DNA of 64,000 bases, taken from the NCBI RefSeq assembly GCF_024758005.1, contig NZ_CP103288.1, positions 2,418,001-2,482,000 of the forward strand, in the 5' to 3' direction. The number at the start of each line of letters is the position of its first letter. The stretch's first letter is position 1. The notes beneath the pieces were generated by a model. That model worked only from the letters and a program-made list of their open reading frames with translations, ran no database searches and was not told the origin of the DNA. Shown piece after piece: positions 1 to 8,085 of this stretch. This DNA is from Pseudarthrobacter sp. NS4 (GTDB lineage: Bacteria > Actinomycetota > Actinomycetes > Actinomycetales > Micrococcaceae). The position numbers were made by a program, and so were the translations under genes.

Positions 1-228
1 TCTTCGGGTCATCGACGCCAGGAGGTCGTGGTGGAAGACGATGGCGTCCACGGGCCGGGCGTCCACGAACAGGACCGCAACCGTCCGGGAGTGGACCACG
101 GTGTACGGGGTGAGGTCATCCACCCAGGAATGGATCCCGGTGTACTCCTCGACAAACCGTGACCGAGCAGGCTTCCGACGGCGATCCTTTCTCGACGTCC
201 GGGAGTTAGCGTTGTGCGTCGGGAACAA
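1..228 (-). CDS. Partial hypothetical protein (C-terminus outside window)
   Basis: The minus strand is open from about position 228 to the left edge. Below position 170 the codons end almost always in G or C, the pattern of real coding DNA here, and the peptide reads like a folded protein (...HSWVDDLTPYTVVHSRTV...). The first 20 or so residues are Arg/Lys rich. The start is uncertain; a TTG at 228 is one option. No domain is recognised. The plus-strand frames over the same bases look like shadows. Confidence 0.35.
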   Translation of the reverse strand, partial: MFPTHNANSRTSRKDRRRKPARSRFVEEYTGIHSWVDDLTPYTVVHSRTVAVLFVDARPVDAIVFHHDLLASMTRR

Positions 229-278
229 ACACGATGGCTCGTTCCAGTGAGCGGGTGGGGAGGCCTTGGTCACCTCTA

Positions 279-307
279 TTGACTATGGCTGCACCCCGCG
301 CTATACC
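279..307 (+). promoter_or_regulatory. Candidate sigma-70 type promoter
   Basis: TTGACT at 279-284 and TATACC at 302-307 are separated by 17 bases, close to a vegetative consensus. No convincing ORF starts until 530, so a transcript from here would have a leader of roughly 215 nt that includes the 19-bp palindrome at 393-411. Assignment is by pattern only. Confidence 0.35.
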
Positions 308-392
308 TCAACTAAGTCCAGCAGCAGGCCCCGCATCAGCTCATCCGGAGACCGCTGTGACAGCCCCCAACTTCCCCAGCTCCCCGCAGAAT

Positions 393-411
393 TCTGCTCT
401 TAAAGAGCAGA
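393..411. repeat. 19-bp palindrome (9-bp arms, 1-nt centre)
   Basis: TCTGCTCTT and AAGAGCAGA are perfect inverted copies around a single A. The symmetry and short centre suggest a protein-binding operator rather than a hairpin. It lies about 90 bases downstream of a candidate promoter and 120 bases upstream of the small membrane protein gene at 530. No other feature is supported between 229 and 529. Confidence 0.45.
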
Positions 412-529
412 CGCGCGCCTCACCCATGAACCTGCGAACTCCGAGGTTCAGCCTGGGCTAATGCCCACACCGTGAATAACCCACACCTCACCGGCAAACC
501 GCCGAACCTTTTCGAGGAGAAGTGTCGCA

Positions 530-781
530 GTGGACACGCTTCCAGCAGTGCTCCTTGTCATCGGCGCGGCATTTGGCTGGATCGGCCTGACCGGCATCGT
601 CGTCCTCCATCTTCGCCGCAGACGGAACGGGTCAACCCTGGTCGCCTCGGCCGCTGATGAAATTGAGCACCCGGTGAGGCCATGGCCGGCCCGGCTTCAC
701 CGAAACCGCGCCGCTGCACGCCCTCGGGGGATGAGCCTCCGACGAGCACGAGGCAGCGGCACCACCCACCAGTCCGGATAA
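530..781 (+). CDS. Small membrane protein, unknown function
   Basis: An 83-residue protein starting at a GTG, with a GAGGAG ribosome site about ten bases upstream. Residues 3-27 form one hydrophobic membrane helix (LPAVLLVIGAAFGWIGLTG), followed by a basic stretch (HLRRRR) that would sit inside the cell by the positive-inside rule. The rest is polar and Arg/Pro rich. A second small membrane protein gene starts 17 bases downstream, so the two are probably co-transcribed. No family recognised. Confidence 0.55.
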   Translation: MDTLPAVLLVIGAAFGWIGLTGIVVLHLRRRRNGSTLVASAADEIEHPVRPWPARLHRNRAAARPRGMSLRRARGSGTTHQSG

Positions 782-797
782 CCTTTGGGAGCAAACG

Positions 798-1076
798 TTG
801 AATGCCGAAACGATCTTCGGATTCAGCATCGGGTACCTTGCCGCCCTTGTCGGCATCTTCATCCTGTGCCTGCCGTACCTCATCCTCTTAGTGGCGCTGC
901 TGATAGCGGCCGGCATCCTTCAGCTGCTGTTGCTGCCTTTCGCCCTCTTGGTCCGGAAACTGCGGCGAACAAGGCCGCGGCCAACTCCTGACAACTCATG
1001 GATCCTGAACCGGTCGGACAGACAGCCCTCCGAGCAACTCCTGCCGCCCAGGCGGCACGGGGCGGCGCCCCAGTAA
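798..1076 (+). CDS. Small membrane protein, unknown function
   Basis: A 92-residue protein starting at TTG with a GGGAG ribosome site (TTGGGAGCAAACG) just upstream. Residues 8-52 are strongly hydrophobic and long enough for two membrane helices with a tight turn near the Pro-Tyr at about 27. A basic segment (RKLRRTRPRP) and a polar tail follow. It sits directly downstream of the gene at 530. The function is not recognisable. Confidence 0.55.
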   Translation: MNAETIFGFSIGYLAALVGIFILCLPYLILLVALLIAAGILQLLLLPFALLVRKLRRTRPRPTPDNSWILNRSDRQPSEQLLPPRRHGAAPQ

Positions 1077-1673
1077 AGAGCTTTCTGCGCCCGACTGCCC
1101 GCGCCCCGCAGCATTGAGGAGCACATGGTCACCTCCCGCGCCGCCCCGCCTTGGGGAGCTACAGGAGCGTGTCCTCATCAGTGACGACGGTGGACCGGCC
1201 CCCTAAAAAAGACGGTGGCACCGGCCCACGGCAGCGGCCTTCCCTGCTCGGGCCCACCATCACCGGCTACCACATCCTGGGGGCAGCCGGTGGTCTTAGC
1301 CCGCTTCCGGGCACGGGTCTCGATCGTTGGATGCTGGCTAGGGTCGCATGATGCCTCCAGGGGACGCAGAGCGGTGGGTGAGCTCCGCGTCCACAATGTG
1401 AAGGAGCGCCTGCGCCGCGGCCGACCTGTCCGTCTTGAGCCGGAGTCCGTCCGAGCACGTGCTTCCGCCGGAGGAGATCCGATACCGGAACGACCGGCCA
1501 GCGCCGGAAGGACTTGAAGATCCCCCGCAATCACATCCCTTTAGAGACTTTTCCCACAGCCGGCATCGCCCTCGTGCCCACGCCCCTTACATGCTCCGGG
1601 CTCGCCAAAGACCTGCATCAACTACGCCGTTAGACTGGCCGGATAAGGACGGATTGGGGGATCCTCGGCTGCG
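1077..1673. other. About 600 bp without a supported gene
   Basis: Several overlapping open frames exist on both strands, but none has a ribosome site together with biased third positions, and their translations are low-complexity Arg/Pro/Gly sequence typical of shadow frames in GC-rich DNA. Degenerate gene remnants cannot be excluded. Confidence 0.4.
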
Positions 1674-2363
1674 GTGCGGCTGTTCCACTGGTCGGTCACA
1701 GCCAGCGAACCAAGGATCACTTTGACCTTCTTCCAGGACTTCCCCATACCCGCCCCTCCCCCGCGTGGTCGCACTGTCCGGTACGTTCCTCCACCATGGG
1801 CCGGCGCCCCGCGGTATGAGCTTCCCGCCGTAGAGCACGTGGGGCAGTTCCTGCACAGCAGCCCCACTCTCGTGATGGCGATCAGGAGCGCCAACGTGTT
1901 CTCGACGGGCTGTACCTTCGACGTGTCCTGGATCTTCCGCCGAAGTGATGAGGATGATGAACGGTGGGCTGCACTGAACGCCGTCTTCTTCCGCGGTGGC
2001 CCACGACTCCAAGATGGGGTAATTTCGCTGGATTCCATGTTGCTCTTCGGCGTGCAGCTCAATGACGGCACGAAGGCCAGTACGGGGTCCAGCGCGATGC
2101 AAGAGATACCTTCGGACCCTACCCGCCGGCCGGAAGCACCCGTCCTCGATTTCAGAGGCTCCGGCGGGAACGGCGGAGATGAGGAGATGGCAGGCAGCGG
2201 GTCGCTTTGGCTGTGGCCGCTCCCGCCGGCAGGGGACCTCCGGCTACTTGCACAGTGGAAAGACTTCGGCATGGAGGAGAGCTCCATCGTGCTGGACGGA
2301 GCACATTTGCGGGAGGCCGCGGCACGGATGCAGCCGTTCTGGCCTGGAGCGGCTCAGCCATGA
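1674..2363 (+). CDS. Conserved-looking hypothetical protein
   Basis: A 229-residue soluble protein with no signal peptide or membrane segment. Its composition is ordered throughout, with a plausible hydrophobic core (...VISLDSMLLFGVQLNDG...) and an acidic patch RRSDEDDE near residue 92. The C-terminal third is Gly/Asp rich, then SLWLWPLPPAGDL. The start is a GTG without a clear ribosome site and may be wrong. The stop overlaps the ATG of the next gene (ATGA), so the two are translationally coupled. Family not recognised. Confidence 0.6.
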   Translation: MRLFHWSVTASEPRITLTFFQDFPIPAPPPRGRTVRYVPPPWAGAPRYELPAVEHVGQFLHSSPTLVMAIRSANVFSTGCTFDVSWIFRRSDEDDERWAALNAVFFRGGPRLQDGVISLDSMLLFGVQLNDGTKASTGSSAMQEIPSDPTRRPEAPVLDFRGSGGNGGDEEMAGSGSLWLWPLPPAGDLRLLAQWKDFGMEESSIVLDGAHLREAAARMQPFWPGAAQP

Positions 2364-2518
2364 CGGACCTTAACAATGTCGTTCTGGCCGTGCTCTTCAC
2401 GGCCATCTTTTTCTACGTCCTCTACGGAGTGATCCGCGCCGCGGTCCGCGACGGCATCGGCCAGGCCGACGAGCAGCGCAGGAAACATGAGGAAGGGCTG
2501 GCCATGGATGGCTGGTAA
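2360..2518 (+). CDS. Small membrane protein (52 aa)
   Basis: The ATG at 2360 overlaps the stop of the preceding gene as ATGA, the usual mark of coupled translation. The product begins MTDLNNVVLAVLFTAIFFYV, with one membrane helix at about residues 6-25, then an amphipathic acidic/basic tail. Its end overlaps the start of the next ORF. It probably works with one of those neighbours at the membrane; nothing more specific can be said. Confidence 0.6.
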   Translation: MTDLNNVVLAVLFTAIFFYVLYGVIRAAVRDGIGQADEQRRKHEEGLAMDGW

Positions 2519-3284
2519 GCCGACTTGGCAGCGGGTGACTACCCCTCCTGACTGGATGGCAGCCCAATCCCAAAACCTTTCACCGTCGACGCTCATCCTG
2601 GTGGTTTTTGGTCCTGGCCTGCTGGCCTTCTTCGTCGTCCAGACCATGTTCGGATATTGGCCCTCTGTTGCCGCCTTCGTGGTACTTGAGGCCGGCGTAC
2701 TGTTGCTGATCCGGCAAGACTACAGGCGGGGCTGGCTCCGACGGGGGCTACCAGCAGCGCCGGAACGGCCGCATGTAGGGTGTAATTGCATCAAGCAACG
2801 ACGTTCGGGGGAAACAATGCTTGAAAACGCTGCACGGCCAACCCAGCCGCCACCACCAGCAGATCACCGCCACATCCAGCAATCGGACCTGCCAGCAGAA
2901 CAGATCTACACCCGGGAACCGGCGCCCAAAGGCCGCTTAGCCGGTTGCGTTCTCGCAGTCCTTCTCAGTGGTTGGGCGCTCATCGTTCCGATTGCGCTCA
3001 TTGATCGACTCAAAGACGCTTCCGAGTCAGCGGTAGGTGTTATCACCGGGATCATCGTGGTGAGCGCCGTGATCACGGCCACTCTGGGCTGTATTCGTCT
3101 TTCCGCTGCCAGGGACAAGCGCAAGTCGCTGTCCTTTACACTCATTGCGACCCTCACGACAGCTATCGCGGTCTCGGTCATTTCCGCCACACGGCTGGAG
3201 TACGGACTACTCCTGCTCGCCCCAGCCCTGCTGGCGGGACTTCCGGCGTTGGGTGCATTAGCCAGGGACGCCCGAACGAACTAG
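2508..3284 (+). CDS. Membrane protein ORF, possibly two genes merged by a frameshift
   Basis: The reading frame encodes 258 residues with an AAGGAAG-like ribosome site upstream of the ATG at 2508. It has two hydrophobic blocks: about 30-65 in the first part and several helices after about residue 145. The joining segment (about 85-105) looks non-coding. In the frame one base over, codons become G/C-ending and stop at a TAG at 2776-2778. That TAG is followed by a TAGGGT -10-like box and then GGGGGAAAC before an ATG at 2818. The likely original layout is one small membrane protein ending near 2778 and a second (155 aa, about four helices) at 2818-3284. The stop codon shares CTAG with the convergent peptidase gene. 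Confidence 0.55.
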   Translation: MAGKPTWQRVTTPPDWMAAQSQNLSPSTLILVVFGPGLLAFFVVQTMFGYWPSVAAFVVLEAGVLLLIRQDYRRGWLRRGLPAAPERPHVGCNCIKQRRSGETMLENAARPTQPPPPADHRHIQQSDLPAEQIYTREPAPKGRLAGCVLAVLLSGWALIVPIALIDRLKDASESAVGVITGIIVVSAVITATLGCIRLSAARDKRKSLSFTLIATLTTAIAVSVISATRLEYGLLLLAPALLAGLPALGALARDARTN

Positions 3285-4696
3285 AGCGGCGACAAGGACT
3301 GCACCCGTTGGCAGAGGGCGGCGAGAAACAGGGCTTCGGCAAGGATCGAATTTCGCAGTTCGCCCACGTGAACGGATTCGTTGGCTCCATGCGCACGCGA
3401 ATCGGGGTCTCTGGGTCCTGTCAGCAGGATGGAGCAGCCGGGATGGTGCCGGCTCAGCTCTGCCACGAACGGGACTGAGCCGCCAGTGCCTCTGGTCACC
3501 GCCTCGGTTCCCCATGCCGCCCCGAGTGCCCATAGGGCTGTCTGCGCCATCCGGTCGCGCGGCGCCATCGCGAAGGGCCTGGTCTTTGTGCCCGGAGTGA
3601 ATGTCACTTCGGCGCCAAAAGGGGCGTGCTTCAGGGTGTGCCGGCGGACCGCTTCCATGGCTTCGTCCGGGTCATTACCGGGCGGAATCCGGAGGCTGAA
3701 CTTAACGGCGGCCGCTGGAATCAGGGTGTTTGGAGCGGTTGCTATGGGCGGGGCATCCAGCCCGATGAAGGACAGCGCCGGCTGGCTCCACAGTCGGGAG
3801 TTGATCTTTCCTGCGCCCGCCAGCTGAATACCATCCGGGACGCCGGCATCACGCCGGAATTCCTCCTCCGAGAAATCCGGACCTTCGGTGCTTGTTGTTA
3901 CGAGGCCTTCGACGGCGACTGAACCATCATCGTGGTGGAAGGTGGCCATTAGGCGGGCAAGGACGGTGGGGGCATCCAGGGCGGGACCGCCGAAGCTGCC
4001 TGAATGCAGCGCATGATCCAGGGTTCGCACTTCGATGGTCCCGTCGACCAGTCCTCTCAGGCTGGTCGTGAGGGCAGGAGTTCCGATTTTCCAGCTGCCA
4101 GCGTCAGCAACGATGGCTGCCTCCGCCTGGAAACGTGGCTTATGCTGCCCAAGGAGGGCCGGCAGCGTGGGCGACCCCGATTCTTCTTCTCCTTCGATGA
4201 AGAAGGTCAGGCCCAGGCCGTTGCGCGATCCTAGGACTGCGTCCAGGGCGCGTACAGCAGCAACATGCATCAGGATTCCTGCCTTGTCATCGGCCGCTCC
4301 ACGCCCCCACAGGCGTCCATCCCTAACAAGAGCAACAAATGGGGAATTCTCCCATTCCTCGGCCGGGCCAGGCGGCTGGACGTCGTGGTGGGCATAGAGC
4401 AGCACCGTTGCCATGCCGGGAGCGGCAGGCCTCGCGGCGAAGACCCCGGGTGCCCCAGGTACGCCCGCCGGGTCGGTGGCGCGCATGATTTCCGCGTCAG
4501 CAAAACCTGTCTCACGGAGCAGCTCCCGGACGTTCCCCGCACTTTGCTCCAGGGCACTGGGCTCGAAGTCGGGCCAGGCGATGCCGGGTACTGCGACCAG
4601 CCCCGCCAGGACTTTCACTGTCACGGACATCCCGGCGTCAACGGCGGATGCCAGTCTTGCCACGGTTTCCCGTGGCAGCCTGCCTGCGTCTTTCAT
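3281..4696 (-). CDS. M20 family metallopeptidase (dipeptidase)
   Basis: A 471-residue cytoplasmic zinc peptidase of the M20/M25/M40 family, expected to hydrolyse short peptides or acylated amino acids. Hallmarks in order: LLYAHHDVQPPG (metal-binding His and Asp) near residue 85, GRGAADDKAG (metal Asp) near 110, EGEEESGSP (catalytic and metal Glu) near 150, VADAG near 180, a dimerisation lid in the middle, and the C-terminal metal His in GANESVHVGEL. The ATG at 4696 is preferred over an in-frame extension to 4792 that reads as basic non-coding sequence. The neighbouring genes are unrelated. Confidence 0.88.
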   Translation of the reverse strand: MKDAGRLPRETVARLASAVDAGMSVTVKVLAGLVAVPGIAWPDFEPSALEQSAGNVRELLRETGFADAEIMRATDPAGVPGAPGVFAARPAAPGMATVLLYAHHDVQPPGPAEEWENSPFVALVRDGRLWGRGAADDKAGILMHVAAVRALDAVLGSRNGLGLTFFIEGEEESGSPTLPALLGQHKPRFQAEAAIVADAGSWKIGTPALTTSLRGLVDGTIEVRTLDHALHSGSFGGPALDAPTVLARLMATFHHDDGSVAVEGLVTTSTEGPDFSEEEFRRDAGVPDGIQLAGAGKINSRLWSQPALSFIGLDAPPIATAPNTLIPAAAVKFSLRIPPGNDPDEAMEAVRRHTLKHAPFGAEVTFTPGTKTRPFAMAPRDRMAQTALWALGAAWGTEAVTRGTGGSVPFVAELSRHHPGCSILLTGPRDPDSRAHGANESVHVGELRNSILAEALFLAALCQRVQSLSPL

Positions 4697-5049
4697 GGGA
4701 CCATGGCTCCGACCGCGCCGCTTCGTGAATCGATAGAGATAAGCGTACTTCTCTTTTCGTTGTTGGAAGTAGTTGAATCTTTTCCGGCGCACTCGCTTAA
4801 GCCGACTCCTCGAAGTGGTGCCCGGAAGTCTGCTGGGGTTTTCGTGACAGGACTTCGCACCCGAAAATCATCATGGGCACAACCAGGACGGGCCGCTTCA
4901 GTGAACGGGTCGCCCCCTGGGTGCTGCAGCGGCTGACAGATTACGGATTCGATGTGCACCAGGCTAAAAGACGCCAGGACGTCCCGGTGCGACGCCGCGC
5001 AGGGTCCAGCCTTGGCCGGGCCGTCCCTGCTTTGTGCTTCTCATGTCTC
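4697..5049. other. Gap without a supported gene
   Basis: About 350 bases between the peptidase start and the end of the NmrA-like gene. It should hold the peptidase promoter near its left side. A plus-strand frame from 4873 and minus-strand frames exist but lack coding-type third positions; no repeat stands out. Confidence 0.4.
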
Positions 5050-5930
5050 CTACCTGGATGTGGTGGGGACCCAGACGTCGCGGTCACGGCGGGCGAACTC
5101 AGCGAAACTGGTCGGGTCCCTGCCAAGTACGTCGCGGACGGTGTCCGTCAAGCCAGCGGCGAGGCCAAGCCTCACAGTGGTGTAGATGGCTGCAGTGACA
5201 ATGGTCATGCCCCAGGGCATGCCCAGGGCCCGGCGGGCGTGCCGGAGGTAGCGGATCACGCCCGGACGGTTATACCGGACGGGCCCGCCGAGTTCCGCGG
5301 TCAGGATTAACGCAACCTGTTCATAGGTCAGCGCTTCGTTCCCCGTGACGGCCAAGGCAGTGTTGCGGTGCGCTTCCGGATGCAGCAGGGCTGCAGCAGC
5401 CACGGCACCAACGTCCACAGCATCGACAAAGGCGGTCGCGCCGTGGCCGGCCGGGACGACGAGTTCGTCACGGTCGCGGACGTCCGTGAGGTGTGTGCTC
5501 GAAAGGTTCTGATGGAAGAACGCAGCCCGCACGAACGTCCACTCGGCCCCGGACGCGCGGATCCACGATTCAATGCGGGCATACGGAACGAGTTTGTTCT
5601 TCTCCGCACCTTGAAGAGACAAGAACACTATCTGTTCCACGCCCTGGATGCGCGCGTACTCCAGGGCCGGAAGGATTTGTTTCCCCGGCTTGCCCAAATG
5701 GGGCGGGCGCAGGAGGAACATCCGGTCCACACCCGCGAACGCCCCAGCCCAGGTCGCCTTCCAGGTGAAGTCAAGGGCGACGGGCTCCACCCGGTCATCG
5801 AACATCCTCTGCACGGAGCCCGTGGTGCGCGCGGCGCGCGGACAGCACAGCCGGCGGCGAGCAGCTGATCGACCACGACACTACCGACATTGCCCGTAGC
5901 CCCCGTCACCAGAACTACCCTGTCCGCCAT
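5050..5930 (-). pseudogene. NmrA-type NAD(P)-binding protein, frameshifted
   Basis: The gene begins MADRVVLVTGATGNVGSVVV, a clear GxxGxxG Rossmann dinucleotide fold (residues 9-15), but this frame fails after about residue 31. The rest of the protein (RTTGSVQRMFDDRVEPVAL... FVDAVDVGAVAAAALL... TGNEALTYEQVA...) continues in another frame to the stop at 5050. The shift falls within the CG-repeat run around 5822-5842. The joined product would be about 290 residues, the normal size for NmrA/YtfG-like quinone oxidoreductases or redox sensors. Either the gene is inactivated or the GC run carries a sequencing error. Confidence 0.75.
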
Positions 5931-6366
5931 GCCCCTCTCCCACTTGTTCCTTCAGAACCAGTTGCGCAGAGTGTGATGATCCACTCGATGACTAATACAA
6001 CGCCGGTAACGTCAGGAACGGAAGCCCGCAGATCCCCTATCGGCGAACTTCCATTCCCAAGAGCACACTGACATGGACCGCGGCATCAACACCAGCAGGA
6101 TCAAGCGGACAGGGTACAAGCGGGCAGGCGCAACCGGCCGAAGACGATACCGTGGGGGCCCCAAACAGGCACCACCTATGTCCCCGAGGTCACCAGCGAA
6201 TACCCCTCGCCCGATACATTAATGTCGTCCGCGGGACCGGCATCCGTTCGATCCCAGGCGTACCCCTGTGGTTGGAGGAGGGGTCAACTGCGGCGGTGGT
6301 CTTGGTTTCGTCGGTCACCGGCTCATGCTATGTGTGGCGGGCCCCCAGCAGCCGTAGACTCGGCCC
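5931..6366. other. Gap without a supported gene; leaderless promoter at its end
   Basis: About 435 bases with no convincing ORF. The only clear signal is TAGACT at 6355-6360, a -10 element placed six bases before the ATG of the lipoprotein gene at 6367, consistent with leaderless transcription. Confidence 0.4.
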
Positions 6367-6891
6367 ATGAAGACGGGTTGGGGGATCCTGGGAGTGGCTG
6401 CGCTGGCCGCGGTCACGCTGCCGGCAGCGGGCTGCAGTACAGCGTGTCCGGCTATTGGCTACGTCAGCGGCATTGAGGTGATCGTTGAGGGCGACACGAC
6501 GCTAATCGACGAGGTTCAGCTGTGCACGGATGAGGGCTGCTCGGCGCCGGAACCCACCGCGGCACCTGTCCCTGCCCCGTCCGTGGCCGTCACCGATGAC
6601 TGGGTACAGCTACCTAATGGGGGCTTCTCCCCCGCTCCGGGTTCACGTGTCCAGCCGCCAACCTACCCCGACACCCACTACATCGGCAGCAGGAAGGAAG
6701 GCAATACCTGGAGGTTTACCGTCATCCTCGGCCCGGCACCAACCCGTATCACCTTGCGCGCTCTTGCTGAGGACGGCTCCTTGTTGGCCGAGCAGGTGAA
6801 CGACCTGGAATGGACCAGGGACGACCCGTTCAACCCCTGCCCGGGGCCGGTCACTACTCCCCCGGTCTTGTTCCTGGTGGGTGAACGATGA
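6367..6891 (+). CDS. Lipoprotein, unknown function
   Basis: A 174-residue protein with a lipoprotein signal: short n-region, hydrophobic core, and lipobox LPAAGC with Cys at about residue 23. The mature part has paired cysteines (LCTDEGCSAPE) and a beta-rich C-terminal domain (WRFTVILGPAPTRITLRAL). The start is supported by a -10 box (TAGACT, 6355-6360) only six bases upstream, suggesting a leaderless message. It is first of three tandem lipoprotein genes and overlaps the second by four bases (ATGA). No known family recognised. Confidence 0.75.
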   Translation: MKTGWGILGVAALAAVTLPAAGCSTACPAIGYVSGIEVIVEGDTTLIDEVQLCTDEGCSAPEPTAAPVPAPSVAVTDDWVQLPNGGFSPAPGSRVQPPTYPDTHYIGSRKEGNTWRFTVILGPAPTRITLRALAEDGSLLAEQVNDLEWTRDDPFNPCPGPVTTPPVLFLVGER

Positions 6892-7340
6892 ATGCCAGTA
6901 CTGAAAGCCGCCCCCGGCTCGCAGCTGTCGCCGTCTGCAGTGTGATGTTGGTGGCAGCACTGACAGCCTGCGGAGTTCAGCCGGGCCCTCCTCCACCTGG
7001 TTCCAGCCCACCCCCAGGCATTTCCGTACTGCCCATCGAGACAGTCTCGCCGCAGTACGGCGAAATCCAAGTGGACCGAAGTACTGATCCAATGCCGACC
7101 GTACCTTGGCAGCTAGTGAGGGTGGACCGGCAGGAGAACAGGGTCTACCTCTCGGCGTCCACCACCGGCTGCAGTCATCCCAAAGGTGTCAGAGCCACGG
7201 AAAGTGGCTCGTCCATCCACATCACCGTCACAGGCACGGGTGAAAGTGAACCATGCAGCATGCGGCACGTCACCTTGATCGGCTACGTCCAGCTCGGCAC
7301 CATAGGCGACCGGAAAATCACCGGCTACACCAGCTCATAG
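6888..7340 (+). CDS. Lipoprotein, unknown function
   Basis: A 150-residue protein with signal peptide and lipobox LTAC (Cys near residue 28), a Pro-rich linker (PGPPPPGSSPPPG), then a compact beta-rich domain with two further cysteines (TTGCSHPKG and SEPCSM) that could form a disulfide outside the cell. The ATG overlaps the previous stop, so it is translated with that gene. Similar size and layout to its neighbours suggest related cell-surface roles; the function is unknown. Confidence 0.72.
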   Translation: MNASTESRPRLAAVAVCSVMLVAALTACGVQPGPPPPGSSPPPGISVLPIETVSPQYGEIQVDRSTDPMPTVPWQLVRVDRQENRVYLSASTTGCSHPKGVRATESGSSIHITVTGTGESEPCSMRHVTLIGYVQLGTIGDRKITGYTSS

Positions 7341-7413
7341 CGATAGCCAGGCCCTGGGTGCAGTTGACCTGCATGTAGGCTCAGTGGACAGAGAGCCTGA
7401 GGGGGCAGCGCTG

Positions 7414-7848
7414 ATGAAGAACACCCGCATCCTTGCCGCAACATTCGCCGCGGCACTCCTGCTGCCCGGCTGCACTTCAACGCCGAAGATCAGCGCGCTG
7501 GAAGCTCCAGCTGGAGCAGAAGACCAACTGCCTGCCGACGTCACCATCTGGCCGGATGACGAGATTCCTGCCAGCAGTGTGAGGTTCCTCGTCGAGCACA
7601 ATGAGGTCAGATATTTCGGTGCGAAAAGCACCGATGGCCGGCGGGCATGCGTGGCCGTCCTACCGAGGGACAGGCAGGCCTCCTGGATTGCCGGTTGTTC
7701 CGATCTGAGGGATGACCGGGAAGTAATTCATGTGAGCGGGACCGGAGTCGTTGAGACCGTATTGGTGTCCGACGGCTTTGACGTCGACAAGCTCATAGGC
7801 GACGGGTGGAAGCCCATCCACAAGAATATCGTCATCGCCACACCCTAG
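7414..7848 (+). CDS. Lipoprotein, unknown function
   Basis: A 144-residue protein starting MKNTRILAATFAAALLLPGC, a textbook lipoprotein signal with lipobox LPGC. The ATG at 7414 has GAGGGGG about ten bases upstream and is preferred over the in-frame GTG at 7384, which would put charged residues before the signal. The mature domain has a cysteine pair (RRACVAVL, WIAGCSD) like its neighbour. Third member of the tandem lipoprotein set, 73 bases after the second gene. Confidence 0.72.
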   Translation: MKNTRILAATFAAALLLPGCTSTPKISALEAPAGAEDQLPADVTIWPDDEIPASSVRFLVEHNEVRYFGAKSTDGRRACVAVLPRDRQASWIAGCSDLRDDREVIHVSGTGVVETVLVSDGFDVDKLIGDGWKPIHKNIVIATP

Positions 7849-7930
7849 GCTGCTCCCGCCCTGAACTGAACGTTCGTGGTGCGAGGGCAGTTGGATGATA
7901 GACGGGCGATAAAACGTAGGTCGGGAATTA

Positions 7931-7966
7931 CAAAAGACCCCCGGAACGTTCCGAAGGCCTTTGTTG
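7931..7966 (+). terminator. Possible terminator after the lipoprotein cluster
   Basis: An imperfect stem (AAAAGACCCCCGGAAC opposite GTTCCGAAGGCCTTT) with a perfect central GGAACGTTCC, followed by a T-rich stretch. It lies about 85 bases after the last lipoprotein stop. Confidence 0.4.
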
Positions 7967-8049
7967 CTTCTATTAATCTATTTACGGCGTTACCAAATCA
8001 ATAAACACTGTTCTCGGTCGTACTTCGAAGCGACCGTCTCTGTCGGCAT

Positions 8050-8085
8050 CCTGGACAAGGTGCTGATTACAACACCTTGTCCAGG
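8050..8085. repeat. Perfect 13-bp inverted repeat, 10-nt loop
   Basis: CCTGGACAAGGTG at 8050-8062 is matched exactly by CACCTTGTCCAGG at 8073-8085 around ctgattacaa. There is no T tract on either side, so a simple intrinsic terminator is not the obvious reading. It could be a transcription end point of another kind, an operator, or a remnant of a mobile element end. Confidence 0.6.

Noticed and set aside
30-250. Plus-strand frame at 41-250
   Set aside because: The minus strand over the same bases has the codon bias of a real gene; the plus frame does not.
1651-6392. Shared stretch ttgggggatcct near 1655 and 6375 as a repeat
   Set aside because: Only about 12 bases match and the flanks differ; likely chance.
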